DNA of 64,000 bases from Pseudolysinimonas yzui. Lineage in GTDB: Bacteria; Actinomycetota; Actinomycetes; Actinomycetales; Microbacteriaceae. Positions 1-8,297 of the stretch are shown here, piece by piece. Under the pieces are notes generated by a model, which saw only the letters and a program-made list of their open reading frames with translations, was not told the DNA's origin and searched no databases. Made by a program: the position numbers and the translations under genes. How positions within the stretch are numbered: the stretch's first letter is position 1; each line of letters opens with the position of its first letter. The stretch spans positions 95,827-159,826 of the forward strand of contig NZ_BNAI01000004.1 in NCBI RefSeq assembly GCF_014653215.1. The letters are read 5' to 3'.

Positions 1-586
1 AGCCCGGGTCGAGGTGACCCGCGCTCCGCTCGCCGAGATAGCTGGCACGGCCCTTGCGGGCGACGAGAGGTTCGGTCGCATCGCGACCGGCCTCGGCGGC
101 ATCCGCCGCGACACCGGCGGCCGCCGGGATGGGGGTCCCGCCGGCGAGGGCGGCGTCGAATGCATCGAGGGCCGGGGCGAGAGCATCGAACATCGTCTTG
201 TCGCCCGCCTCGGCTTTGCCGCGCGCGACGATTCCGTCGAGCCCGGCCCGGAGGGCCGCCGCGAGCGCCGCGCCGTCGAACTCGGCGACGGCGCCCGCGG
301 TCATGCCCATGCGAAGGAAGAAGGTTCCGTACAGCGGCCCGCTCGCTCCGCCGACCGAGGTGACCAGCGTCATCCCGACCGACTTGAACAGCTCGTCTGC
401 GGTGGACGGCGTCGACGTCTCGAGCTTCTCCATGACGGCGGCCATGCCGCGCGCCATGTTCGCCCCGTGGTCGGCGTCGCCGATCGCGGAGTCGAGTTCG
501 GTGAGGTACGCCCGCTGCTCCGTCACCGCAGTGCGGAACGCGTCGAGCCAGGTCACCAGAGAGTCGAGACCAATCGTGCCGTTCAT
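1..586 (-). CDS. dhaL: Dihydroxyacetone kinase subunit DhaL (C-terminus cut by window edge)
   Basis: ADP/ATP-binding subunit of PTS-type dihydroxyacetone kinase, which with DhaK phosphorylates dihydroxyacetone in the cytoplasm. The reading frame runs from an ATG at 586 off the left edge without a stop, giving 195 codons of a family that is usually about 210 residues, so only the last few are missing. The Mg-binding signature GDADHG (Asp37, Asp39) preceded by Asp32, the SVGGASGPLYGTFF segment and the C-terminal ERSAGHLDPG motif are all visible. It is the last readable gene of glpF-dhaK-dhaL, 32 bp after dhaK. A DhaM phosphodonor subunit would be expected further left but cannot be seen. Confidence 0.95.
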   Translation of the reverse strand, partial: MNGTIGLDSLVTWLDAFRTAVTEQRAYLTELDSAIGDADHGANMARGMAAVMEKLETSTPSTADELFKSVGMTLVTSVGGASGPLYGTFFLRMGMTAGAVAEFDGAALAAALRAGLDGIVARGKAEAGDKTMFDALAPALDAFDAALAGGTPIPAAAGVAADAAEAGRDATEPLVARKGRASYLGERSAGHLDPG

Positions 587-618
587 TGCTTCGTCCTTCG
601 AGTGTTCCACGGTGCCGG

Positions 619-1617
619 TCAGGCGCCCCAGCGCAGTCCGCCGGTGACGACGGGAGCATCCCACAGCTTCAGGATCTCGTCGTCGGCCTTCAGCACCGTC
701 ACCGAGCAGCCCGCCATGTCGAGCGAGGTGATGTAGTTGCCCACGAGCGTGCGGGCGACCTTCACGCCCGCCTTCTCGAGCAGCTTCGCCACTTCGCCGT
801 ACATCAGGTAGAGCTCGATGAGCGGCGAGCCGCCCATGCCGTTGAGCATGACGATCGACGGGCCCGACGTGAAGTCGAGGTCGGCGAGGATCGGCTCGAC
901 GAGCTGCGCGGCGATCTCGTGCGCGCCGGCGAGCGGAACGCGGTGGCGCCCCGGTTCGCCGTGGATGCCCACGCCGATCTCCATCATGTCGTCGGGCAGG
1001 TCGAAGGTCGGCTTGCCGGCCGCGGGCACCGTGCAGCTGGTGAGCGCCATGCCCATCGAGCGGCCGGAGCCGTTGACCTTCTCGGCGAGGGCGAGCACGG
1101 CTTTCAGGTCGCGCCCTTCCTCCGCCGCCGCGCCGACGATCTTCTCCAGCAGCACGGTGACACCCACGCCGCGACGGCCCGCCGTCCAGGTGGAGTCCTG
1201 CACGGCGACGTCGTCGTTGGTGACGATCGTCGCGACCTCGACGCCCGACTCCGCGGCGGCGAGTTCGCCCGCCATCTCGAAGTTCATGACGTCGCCGGTG
1301 TAGTTCTTCACGATGTGCAGCACGCCGGCTCCGCGGTCGACGACCTTCGTCGCCTCCTGCATCTGGTCGGGCGTCGGCGAGGTGAAGACCTCCCCGGCGC
1401 ACGCGGCGTCGAGCATCCCGGTGCCGACGAAGCCGCCGTGCAGCGGTTCGTGACCCGACCCGCCGCCCGAGATGAGCGCCACCTTGCCATCGGCCTTGGG
1501 CGTCGCCCGGTAGATGATGCGGTTCGCGAAGTCGACCCGCAGGTCGCTGTGGGCCGCGGCGACGCCGGCGAGGGCGTCGGCGAGCACCGCCTCGGGGGCG
1601 TTGATCAGCTTCTTCAT
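619..1617 (-). CDS. dhaK: Dihydroxyacetone kinase subunit DhaK
   Basis: Substrate-binding subunit of dihydroxyacetone kinase (332 aa, normal family length). It holds dihydroxyacetone as a hemiaminal on a histidine while DhaL delivers phosphate. The SGGGSGHEPLHGGFVG loop near residues 50-65 and the GIHGEPG motif with the substrate-binding His219 are present. The ATG start overlaps the glpF stop by 4 bp, which suggests translational coupling. The PTS-type two-subunit form, rather than the fused ATP-dependent kinase, is inferred from the separate dhaL downstream. Confidence 0.96.
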   Translation of the reverse strand: MKKLINAPEAVLADALAGVAAAHSDLRVDFANRIIYRATPKADGKVALISGGGSGHEPLHGGFVGTGMLDAACAGEVFTSPTPDQMQEATKVVDRGAGVLHIVKNYTGDVMNFEMAGELAAAESGVEVATIVTNDDVAVQDSTWTAGRRGVGVTVLLEKIVGAAAEEGRDLKAVLALAEKVNGSGRSMGMALTSCTVPAAGKPTFDLPDDMMEIGVGIHGEPGRHRVPLAGAHEIAAQLVEPILADLDFTSGPSIVMLNGMGGSPLIELYLMYGEVAKLLEKAGVKVARTLVGNYITSLDMAGCSVTVLKADDEILKLWDAPVVTGGLRWGA

Positions 1618-2357
1618 GCGGAGACGCTCTCCTTCTTCTCAGCGGCCTTGTCGGCGGCGGTCTTCGAGATCAGCCCGAAGAGCAGCGCGGCGGCGATGCC
1701 GGCGAGCAGTTCCGCGGCGATGTAGACCGGGTACTGCTCCCAGTGAACCTCACCACCGAGGATCTGCTGGATCAACATGGGGCCGGTGGTGCGGGCGGGG
1801 TTGATCGACGCTCCGGTCGCGGGGGCGACGGGGATGATCGCGGCGAACACCACGAGCCCGATGACGATGCCGGCGAATCCGGAGGCCGCCTTGCGGTGGA
1901 TCACGCCGAACACCGTGAACACCAGGATGAACGTGCCGACGAACTCGGCCGTGAACGCCTGGTACCACGGGATGTCGCCGTAGGCCGCGACGCCGAGACC
2001 GGCTTCGCTCGCCGGCATCCCGAGCACTCCGACGATCGCGAGAGCGCCGACGGTCGCACCGAGCACCTGAGCGATCAGGTAGCCCGGAACCTCGCGCCAC
2101 GGGAACTTGCCCGAGACGGCGAGACCGAGGGTCACGGCGGGGTTGATGTGGTTGCCGGAGATGTAGCCGAACGTGTAGACGGTGGCGACGACGATGGTGC
2201 CGAAGGCGAGTGAGATCACACCGAGTTCGGCACCGGTGAACGGTTCTCCGCCGCGCGCGAGCGCGAGCGCCGGCACGGAGCCGACTCCGACGAAGACCAG
2301 GAAAGCCGTGCCGAGGAACTCCGCTGCGAGCTTCTGCCACATGCGGTTCTCATCCAT
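1614..2357 (-). CDS. glpF: Glycerol uptake facilitator (aquaglyceroporin)
   Basis: MIP-family channel for glycerol and related polyols in the cytoplasmic membrane (247 aa). Both NPA half-helix motifs are present (NHINPAVT and the second, INPART), with six hydrophobic segments. The start at 2357 is chosen over an upstream in-frame ATG at 2375 because AAAGGAG (2363-2369) lies 5 nt ahead of it. First gene of the glpF-dhaK-dhaL operon, divergent from an IclR-type regulator; a predicted promoter and palindromic operator lie immediately upstream. The NPA pair and context favour glycerol over water, but selectivity-filter residues were not modelled. Confidence 0.92.
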   Translation of the reverse strand: MDENRMWQKLAAEFLGTAFLVFVGVGSVPALALARGGEPFTGAELGVISLAFGTIVVATVYTFGYISGNHINPAVTLGLAVSGKFPWREVPGYLIAQVLGATVGALAIVGVLGMPASEAGLGVAAYGDIPWYQAFTAEFVGTFILVFTVFGVIHRKAASGFAGIVIGLVVFAAIIPVAPATGASINPARTTGPMLIQQILGGEVHWEQYPVYIAAELLAGIAAALLFGLISKTAADKAAEKKESVSA

Positions 2358-2430
2358 ATGTACTCCTTTGGACATGCGGGGTTAGGGACGTCGATGCGGT
2401 CTCCCGCCGACGTCCCGTCTTCGGAACGCC

Positions 2431-2447
2431 ATTCGACAATGTCGAAT
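2431..2447. promoter_or_regulatory. Palindromic operator candidate for the IclR-type regulator
   Basis: ATTCGACAATGTCGAAT is a perfect inverted repeat with 7-bp arms and a 3-bp spacer. It covers the end of the -10 box and the expected start point of glpF transcription, a position suited to repression. It lies in the divergent intergenic region shared with the IclR-family gene, the most likely ligand. Confidence 0.6.
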
Positions 2448-2473
2448 ATGCTGCAGAAAGATCGCGACGTCAA
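2445..2473 (-). promoter_or_regulatory. Predicted sigma-70 promoter of glpF-dhaKL
   Basis: On the minus strand TTGACG (2468-2473) is followed by exactly 17 nt and CATATT (2445-2450), a good -35/-10 pair about 90 nt before the glpF start. The -10 box overlaps the palindrome at 2431-2447. Prediction only. Confidence 0.6.
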
Positions 2474-2541
2474 GAGTCGATTTCGAACGAGTGACGTCGT
2501 CGTCGCACGCATAATGGAACACACCCAAGGAAGGGGCAGCG

Positions 2542-3321
2542 GTGATCCAGGCGATCGATCGGGCGGCCAACGTGCTGAAGCTCCTTCAGGGCGCCCGCCA
2601 CCTGCGCATCAGCGAACTCGCCGCCGCGCTCGAACTGCCTCCGTCCACGGTGCACGGAATCGTCAAGTCGCTGCGCGAGCACGGGCTGGTCGCGAAGGAA
2701 CGCGGCTCCGACCGCTACATGCTCGGCCCGGCGCTGCTGAAGCTCAGCAACGTCTACCTCGACACCCTCGACGTGCGCGCCCGCGCGATGCGCTGGACCC
2801 GCGAGCTGGCCCGACGCACCGGACTGGCCGTGCGACTCGGCGCCGAGCTGTTCGATGAGGTCATCATCATCCATCACAACCGCCGGCCCGACGGCAGTCA
2901 GCAGATGCTCGAGACCGGGCTCACCATCCCCGCCCACGCCTCCGCCATGGGCAAGGTGCTGCTCGCCTACGACGCCGATTACGCCGCCGAGGTGTTCGGC
3001 AAGGAGCTGCGCAGTCTCACCGGCGACACCGTCACCGACCCCGCCAAGCTATCGCTGACGCTGGCCCAGATCGCGGCCCGCGGGCTCGCCACCGAGCAAG
3101 ACGAAGCGGTGCTCGGCGAGTCGTCGGTGGCGGCACCGGTCTCGGATGCCAGTGGCAACGTGATCGCGGCCGTCGCAGTCGTGCTGCCGACGAGCGAATG
3201 GCCCCCGGAAGACCCGGTGCTCAACGACCTCCGCGAGACCGCGCGCACCATCTCACGCGAACTCGGCTCGTCGTCGTGGCCGCCGCAACCGCCTGAGCGG
3301 CAACCCGACGACGACGCCTAG
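2542..3321 (+). CDS. IclR-family transcriptional regulator (GylR-like, glycerol/DHA control)
   Basis: 259-aa IclR-type DNA-binding protein with an N-terminal winged helix-turn-helix (about residues 15-60, including SELAAALELPPSTVHGIVKSLREHG split around the recognition helix) and a C-terminal GAF-like effector domain (about 75-250) with the usual PAHASAMGKVLLA segment. It starts with GTG after AAGGAAGGGG. The only nearby targets are glpF-dhaKL, transcribed divergently. By analogy with GylR of Streptomyces, which controls glycerol genes, it probably senses a glycerol-derived metabolite; that role is inferred from context. A CATAAT box at 2510-2515 could be its -10, with a poor -35. Confidence 0.88.
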   Translation: MIQAIDRAANVLKLLQGARHLRISELAAALELPPSTVHGIVKSLREHGLVAKERGSDRYMLGPALLKLSNVYLDTLDVRARAMRWTRELARRTGLAVRLGAELFDEVIIIHHNRRPDGSQQMLETGLTIPAHASAMGKVLLAYDADYAAEVFGKELRSLTGDTVTDPAKLSLTLAQIAARGLATEQDEAVLGESSVAAPVSDASGNVIAAVAVVLPTSEWPPEDPVLNDLRETARTISRELGSSSWPPQPPERQPDDDA

Positions 3322-3326
3322 TCGGC

Positions 3327-4214
3327 TCAGAGGGTCTGGATGATCTCGCGCATGAGCGCGGCGGTCTCCGACGGCGTCTTGCCGACCTTGACCCCGGCGG
3401 CTTCGAGCGCGACCTTCTTGCCCTCGGCGTTGCCCGCCCCGGCGGAGACGATCGCGCCGGCGTGGCCCATCGTCTTGCCTTCGGGGGCCGTGAAGCCCGC
3501 GACGTAGCCGACGACGGGCTTGGTGACGTGCGCCTTGATGTAGTCGGCCGCCCGCTCCTCGGCGTCGCCGCCGATCTCGCCGATCATGACGATCGCCTTC
3601 GTCTCGGGGTCGGCCTCGAACGCGGCGAGCGCGTCGATGTGGGTCGTGCCGACGATCGGGTCGCCGCCGATGCCGATCGCGGTCGAGAACCCGAGGTCAC
3701 GCAGTTCGTACATCATCTGGTAGGTCAGGGTGCCCGACTTCGACACCAGGCCGATCGGGCCCTTGCCGGTGATGTTGTTCGGGGTGATGCCCACGAGCGA
3801 CTCGCCCGGCGTGATGATGCCGGGGCAGTTCGGGCCGATGATGCGGGTCGTGCCCTTGCTCTTCGCGTAGGCCCAGGCTTCGGCGGTGTCCTGCACCGGG
3901 ATGCCCTCGGTGATGACGACGAGCAGCGGGATGCCGGCATCCACCGCTTCGATCATCGCGTCCTTGGCGAACGGCGGCGGCACGAAGATGATCGACACGT
4001 CGGCGCCGGTCTTCTCGATCGCCTCGGCGACGGTTCCGAAGACGGGAAGCGAGATGCCCCCGTCGTGCTCGACGGTCGTGCCGGCCTTGCGGGCGTTGAC
4101 GCCGCCGACGACCTGGGTTCCGGCCTTGAGCATCAGGGCGGTGTGCTTGGTGCCTTCGCCGCCGGTGATGCCCTGGACGATGACCTTGGAGTCCTTGGTG
4201 AGGAAGATCGACAT
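3327..4214 (-). CDS. sucD: Succinyl-CoA ligase subunit alpha
   Basis: Alpha subunit of succinyl-CoA synthetase in the TCA cycle, which binds CoA and carries the phosphohistidine intermediate during substrate-level phosphorylation (295 aa, normal length). Visible motifs are the N-terminal CoA-binding Rossmann region [18 protein letters not shown] near residue 127, and GHAGAIVS with the phosphorylated His251. It follows sucC by 10 bp on the same strand and is clearly co-transcribed. The stop is convergent with the IclR-type gene, 5 bp away. Confidence 0.97.
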   Translation of the reverse strand: MSIFLTKDSKVIVQGITGGEGTKHTALMLKAGTQVVGGVNARKAGTTVEHDGGISLPVFGTVAEAIEKTGADVSIIFVPPPFAKDAMIEAVDAGIPLLVVITEGIPVQDTAEAWAYAKSKGTTRIIGPNCPGIITPGESLVGITPNNITGKGPIGLVSKSGTLTYQMMYELRDLGFSTAIGIGGDPIVGTTHIDALAAFEADPETKAIVMIGEIGGDAEERAADYIKAHVTKPVVGYVAGFTAPEGKTMGHAGAIVSAGAGNAEGKKVALEAAGVKVGKTPSETAALMREIIQTL

Positions 4215-4224
4215 TCTCTAGTCC

Positions 4225-5391
4225 TTAAGCGGTGTGAGCCAGCGCGGCGGCCTTGTCGGCGCCGTCGTCCATGGTTTCGGCGAGGGTGACCAGGGGGTGG
4301 CGTGCGCCGCGCAGGATCGCGTGGCCCTCGTCGACCCGGTTGCCGTCGAGGCGCACCACGAGCGGCTTGGTGGCGCTGTCGCCGAGGATCTCGAGCGCCT
4401 TGACGATGCCGTCGGCGACCGCGTCGCACGCGGTGATGCCGCCGAAGACGTTGACGAACACGCTCTTGACCTGCGGGTCGCCGAGGATGACGTCGAGACC
4501 CGCCGCCATGACCTCGGCCGAGGCCCCGCCGCCGATGTCGAGGAAGTTGGCCGGCTTCACGCCGCCGTGCCGCTCGCCCGCGTAGGCGACGACGTCCAGG
4601 GTGCTCATCACGAGGCCCGCGCCGTTGCCGATGATGCCGACCTCGCCGTCGAGCTTCACGTAGTTGAGGTCGTGCGCCTTGGCCTTGGCCTCGAGCGGGT
4701 CGGCGGCGTCCTTGTCTTCCAGCGCCTCGTGCTCGGGGTGCCGGAATCCGGCGTTCTCGTCGAGGGTGACCTTGCCGTCGAGGGCGACGATGTCGCCGGC
4801 GCCGGTGAGCACGAGCGGGTTCACCTCGACGAGCGTGGCGTCTTCGGCAGCGAACACGCCGTACAGCTTCACGATCACCGGGGCGACCTTTTCGATGATC
4901 TCGGCCGGGAACTTCGCGGCCGTCGCGATCTCGGTGGCCTTCGCCAGGTCGATTCCGGCGACCGGGTCGACCTCGATGCGGGCGAGGGCCTCGGGCCGCT
5001 CTTCGGCGAGAACCTCGATCTCCATGCCGCCCTCGTACGAGGCCAGCGACAGGTAGGAGCGGTTGGCCCGGTCGAGCAGCACGGAGAAGTAGTACTCCTC
5101 CTTGATGTCGGCGCCGGCCGCGACCATGACCTTCTTGACGATGTGGCCCTTGATGTCGAGGCCGAGGATCGCCTTCGCGGCCTCTTCGGCATCCGCGGGG
5201 GTCTTCGCCACCTTCACGCCGCCCGCCTTGCCCCGACCGCCGGTCTTCACCTGCGCTTTGACGACGGTGACTCCGCCCAGCTTCTCGGCTGCCGCGCGCA
5301 CCTCCGCGGGGGTTTCGGCGACGATGCCGGCGAGCACGGGCACGCCGTGCTTCTCGAATAGATCACGGGCCTGGTACTCGTACAGATCCAC
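4225..5391 (-). CDS. sucC: Succinyl-CoA ligase [ADP-forming] subunit beta
   Basis: Beta subunit of succinyl-CoA synthetase (388 aa), with the N-terminal ATP-grasp domain ([19 protein letters not shown] start, [10 protein letters not shown] nucleotide loop near residues 50-60) and the C-terminal CoA-ligase-type domain containing NIFGGI-like [11 protein letters not shown] near residue 320. Translation starts at GTG 5391. First gene of sucCD. The divergent intergenic region upstream carries two tandem palindromic boxes that probably regulate it. Confidence 0.97.
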   Translation of the reverse strand: MDLYEYQARDLFEKHGVPVLAGIVAETPAEVRAAAEKLGGVTVVKAQVKTGGRGKAGGVKVAKTPADAEEAAKAILGLDIKGHIVKKVMVAAGADIKEEYYFSVLLDRANRSYLSLASYEGGMEIEVLAEERPEALARIEVDPVAGIDLAKATEIATAAKFPAEIIEKVAPVIVKLYGVFAAEDATLVEVNPLVLTGAGDIVALDGKVTLDENAGFRHPEHEALEDKDAADPLEAKAKAHDLNYVKLDGEVGIIGNGAGLVMSTLDVVAYAGERHGGVKPANFLDIGGGASAEVMAAGLDVILGDPQVKSVFVNVFGGITACDAVADGIVKALEILGDSATKPLVVRLDGNRVDEGHAILRGARHPLVTLAETMDDGADKAAALAHTA

Positions 5392-5444
5392 GCTGGACTT
5401 CTTCTTCCGTTGAGGGGAGTGGATGTTTGGTGGCGGGGCTGTCT

Positions 5445-5478
5445 TCTCTCGATGTCGAGATAACTCGATGTCAAGATA
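5445..5478. promoter_or_regulatory. Two tandem palindromic boxes between sucC and the MpaB-like gene
   Basis: Box 1 (5445-5462) contains TCTCGA-TG-TCGAGA, a perfect 6-bp inverted repeat; box 2 (5461-5478) is the variant TAACTCGATGTCAAGATA. Both share TCGATGTC(G/A)AGATA, and their centres are 16 bp apart. The minus strand of box 2 contains TTGACA, a possible sucC -35, but no good -10 follows. The shape resembles sites described for MarR-family regulators of TCA-cycle genes such as TamR of Streptomyces; that link is from memory. Confidence 0.55.
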
Positions 5479-5519
5479 CTTTTCAGCCTCGCACAGCCTA
5501 CCCCTGCGAGCATGGGCGC

Positions 5520-6272
5520 ATGTTCGAGCGCAGCGCAGCCTTCCGGCACTACGCCGCCGACTCCTCGCTCGTGCTCGGCGGCCTGGCCGCGATCCTGCTC
5601 CAGCTCGCCCATCCGGTCGTCGCCCGCGGCGTCGCCGAGAGCAGTTCCTTCGCCAGTGACCCGCTCAAGCGGTTACACCACACCCTCGCCTACGTGTACG
5701 CCGTTCATCTCGGGTCCCCGCATCAGCACGCCCAGGCCGCGCGACGCGTCGACTCGGCGCACGCCCGGGTGATCGGCGCCCGCGATCCGGACGCGCAACT
5801 CTGGGTCACGGCGACCCTGACCCACACCGGGATGCAGGTGCATGAGCTGCTCCACGGCCGCCTCGCCGACGATCTCGCCGCCGAGATCCACGCCGCCGGC
5901 CGCGACCTCGGCACGTCGCTGCAGCTACCTGCCGACGTCTGGCCGGCCGACCGGGCGGCCTTCGACCGCTACTGGAACGCCACCCTTCTCTCCCTCGAGG
6001 TGGGCGACGACGCCCGATCCGTCGCGGCGGAGTTGCTCGCCGCACGGGCAGCGCCCTGGTGGCTGCGCGCGCTGCTTCCCGCCGCGCGCGAGTTCACCGC
6101 CACGCTGCTGCCGCCCGCCCTGCGTTCCGCCTACGGCCTGCCCGACCATCCGCGGCGCGGGCGGGCCGTCGTGGCAGTTGTTCGGCTGCTCACCCGAGTC
6201 ACGCCACGACGGCTGCGTGAACTGCCGTCACGACGGCTGCTCGCGCCGCTCAGCCGCCGAGCGTCCGAGTGA
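5520..6272 (+). CDS. MpaB-like oxygenase family protein (DUF2236)
   Basis: 250-aa protein of the MpaB/DUF2236 family, whose characterised member is a haem-type latex-degradation/fungal oxygenase relative. Family features visible here are the N-terminal [19 protein letters not shown] segment with its histidine, the conserved HTG/HELLHG stretch near residue 110-120, and an Arg/Ala-rich C-terminus. Start chosen at ATG 5520 because the only earlier in-frame start (5427) lies upstream of the tandem boxes and gives a non-homologous extension. Its 3' end overlaps the convergent RsbW-like gene by 23 bp. Substrate unknown. Confidence 0.8.
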   Translation: MFERSAAFRHYAADSSLVLGGLAAILLQLAHPVVARGVAESSSFASDPLKRLHHTLAYVYAVHLGSPHQHAQAARRVDSAHARVIGARDPDAQLWVTATLTHTGMQVHELLHGRLADDLAAEIHAAGRDLGTSLQLPADVWPADRAAFDRYWNATLLSLEVGDDARSVAAELLAARAAPWWLRALLPAAREFTATLLPPALRSAYGLPDHPRRGRAVVAVVRLLTRVTPRRLRELPSRRLLAPLSRRASE

Positions 6273-6666
6273 TGTGCCAGTGATTGAACCCGTCGTCGCT
6301 GTCGTAGCGCAACTCGTCGACGAGGGCCTGGATGAGCGGGATGCCCCGGCCGGACTCGGCGAGTGCATCCTCCGGAAGGGTGCGTCCCGCCAGCGTCACA
6401 TCCCCCGGCTCGCCGGAGTCGCTCAGCGTCGCCGTGATCCGGTCCGGGTAGGTCTGGACGACGAGGGCGCAGACGACGCCGGTGCCGGTGTCGGCGTGAC
6501 GCATGACGTTCGAGGCGAGTTCGATCACGGCGATCTCGAACTTGAGGCGATCCTCAGGCCCGATTTCGGGCACATCGTTCCACACCTGTTCGAGCATGTC
6601 GTGAACGGTGTTGACATCGCCGGGCGGGGTCGCCATTCGGAGCGTGTGCCGCACCGGCCTAGACAT
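6250..6666 (-). CDS. RsbW-like anti-sigma factor serine kinase (HATPase)
   Basis: 138-aa GHKL/HATPase-c protein of the RsbW/SpoIIAB type, a serine kinase that binds a sigma factor and phosphorylates its STAS antagonist. The N box ELASNVMRHA (Asn53), the DSGEPG motif near residue 83 and the G-box ESGRGIPLI near residue 105 are all present, so it should bind ATP. The start overlaps the STAS gene by 8 bp, and with the phosphatase upstream it completes a partner-switching module. No sigma factor lies in the window, so its target is unknown. Confidence 0.9.
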   Translation of the reverse strand: MSRPVRHTLRMATPPGDVNTVHDMLEQVWNDVPEIGPEDRLKFEIAVIELASNVMRHADTGTGVVCALVVQTYPDRITATLSDSGEPGDVTLAGRTLPEDALAESGRGIPLIQALVDELRYDSDDGFNHWHITRTLGG

Positions 6667-6994
6667 CGGCGAACGCCGTCCGCGCGTCCTCGTGCACCGA
6701 CAACACCTGGTCCATGTTGGTGAGTTTCAGCACCAGACCCGCCTGCCAGCTCACGGCCGCCAATCGCAGCTCACCGCCCTGTTCACGCGCACTCTTGAGT
6801 CCGTTGATGATGGCCCCCAGCCCCGACGAATCCATGAAGTCGATTTCGCTCAGGTCGACCACGATGCGGGTGAACCCGCGTCCGAGCGCGACCCTGATCC
6901 CCTCTTTGAAGTGCGGTGCACTCGCCATGTTGAGGCGTCCGACCGGCTTGAGGACGGCCGTCCCCGGTCCGCTCTCGGTAATCGTCATCTCCAT
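6659..6994 (-). CDS. STAS-domain anti-sigma factor antagonist
   Basis: 111-aa single STAS domain (RsbV/SpoIIAA type). The phosphorylatable serine lies in IDFMDSSGLGAI (Ser56/Ser57). When dephosphorylated such proteins bind the kinase and free the sigma factor. ATG 6994 shares one base with the TGA of the phosphatase gene (TGATG), indicating coupling, and the 3' end overlaps the kinase gene. The three proteins form a phosphatase-antagonist-kinase circuit in that order. Confidence 0.93.
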   Translation of the reverse strand: MEMTITESGPGTAVLKPVGRLNMASAPHFKEGIRVALGRGFTRIVVDLSEIDFMDSSGLGAIINGLKSAREQGGELRLAAVSWQAGLVLKLTNMDQVLSVHEDARTAFADV

Positions 6995-8175
6995 CAGATG
7001 GGACCTCCGGAACGTCGGATCGCGAGCACCGTGATGTCGTCGGCGGCGTCGCCCTCCAGTGCCAACCGCGCGATCTCCTCGACGATCTTCTGAGCGCTCG
7101 ACGCCGCACGCACGATGTCCGCGACGGAGTCGACCGACGCCAGAGAACCGTCGTAGAGGTCGAGCACGCCGTCGCTGAACGTCACCAGCGTGCAGCCTTC
7201 CTCGAGCACCGCCCGGTGGCGACTGCGGCGATGGCCGCTCAATGCGATCCCGAGTGGGAGGTCGCCGCCCTTGAGCCGCCGATGGCTGCCGTCGGCAGAC
7301 ACCAGGAGCGTCAGGCCATGCCCCGCGTCGACGTACGAGAATCGGCCGGTCTCGGCTTCGAGCCGAGCATGGAACAAGGTCACGAACGACTGGGTCTCGT
7401 CGAGGTCGTGAGCGAGCGCATCCGCGGCACGCTCCACTCCGGCCAGCACATTCTTCTTCCGGGAGGCGCTGCGCACCGTCGCCCGCACGGTCGCTGCGAG
7501 GATCGCGGCCGCGACCCCCTTGCCCATGACATCGGCGAGCGTGAATGCGAGCCCCGACTCGATCGCATACCAGTCGTAGAAGTCGCCGCCTGCCGCCTGG
7601 GCCGGCAGGCACAGACCCGCTACCTGGTAGCCGGGGAGCGGCGGGACGGTCTTCGGCAGGAGCGCCCGCTGCACTTCGGCGACCCTGAGGAGGTCATGCT
7701 GCTTGCCGAGTTCGTCTTCGATGAAGCGGGAGAGTTCGGCGACGGTGCTCACGACGGATGCGTCGGGCACTCGGGGATCGGGGCCGGCGATGCAGTACGC
7801 GCCGATGCGATCGCCGCTCGCCGAGTGGATGACGCGTGCCGCGAAGAATCGCACGCGCAGTCCGCCGACCGTGAGCCCCTCGTCGGCGAAGTCGGGATCG
7901 GCGTCGGCATCCTCGATGACGACCACCTCGTCGGTCGTCAGCACGCGATCCCACAGGGCCGAGTCGCGAGGCGTGGTTTCGGTAGTGAAACCGTGCCGCT
8001 CGCCGAAGAGGACTTCCGTCTGGTCGACGAGAACGAGCGCCACGTAGGGCGCGCCCAACAACTCCGACGTGTTCTTGCCCATGTTCACGAAGGTCGGCCC
8101 GTGAAGCGCGGCCAGCATCTCCGGATCAGACTTCCGGATCGGGGCGATCTCAGGTGCCCCCGTCGCCTTCCCCAT
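6994..8175 (-). CDS. GAF-domain PP2C-type (SpoIIE) phosphatase
   Basis: About 393-aa signalling phosphatase with an N-terminal GAF sensor (about residues 15-160) and a C-terminal SpoIIE/PP2C domain (about 175-390). Metal-site motifs include AAGGDFYDWY, TLADVMGKGVAAA, SYVDAGHG and FSDGVLDLYD. It would dephosphorylate the STAS protein encoded directly downstream in response to an unknown signal. No membrane segment, so the signal is cytoplasmic. Start is uncertain: ATG 8175 is used, GTG 8181 is possible, and an ATG at 8217 would add a short basic extension. Confidence 0.9.
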   Translation of the reverse strand: MGKATGAPEIAPIRKSDPEMLAALHGPTFVNMGKNTSELLGAPYVALVLVDQTEVLFGERHGFTTETTPRDSALWDRVLTTDEVVVIEDADADPDFADEGLTVGGLRVRFFAARVIHSASGDRIGAYCIAGPDPRVPDASVVSTVAELSRFIEDELGKQHDLLRVAEVQRALLPKTVPPLPGYQVAGLCLPAQAAGGDFYDWYAIESGLAFTLADVMGKGVAAAILAATVRATVRSASRKKNVLAGVERAADALAHDLDETQSFVTLFHARLEAETGRFSYVDAGHGLTLLVSADGSHRRLKGGDLPLGIALSGHRRSRHRAVLEEGCTLVTFSDGVLDLYDGSLASVDSVADIVRAASSAQKIVEEIARLALEGDAADDITVLAIRRSGGPI

Positions 8176-8297
8176 GTCCACCCCCGCGAACTCTCCTCCG
8201 CGACGTCGCGGATACACCCCAGCCTATCGACGCGGTCGGTTCCCGACAGTCCCTCGTCCGGGTACTGCCGCCGACTCACGATGCATAGGCTCAGAAG

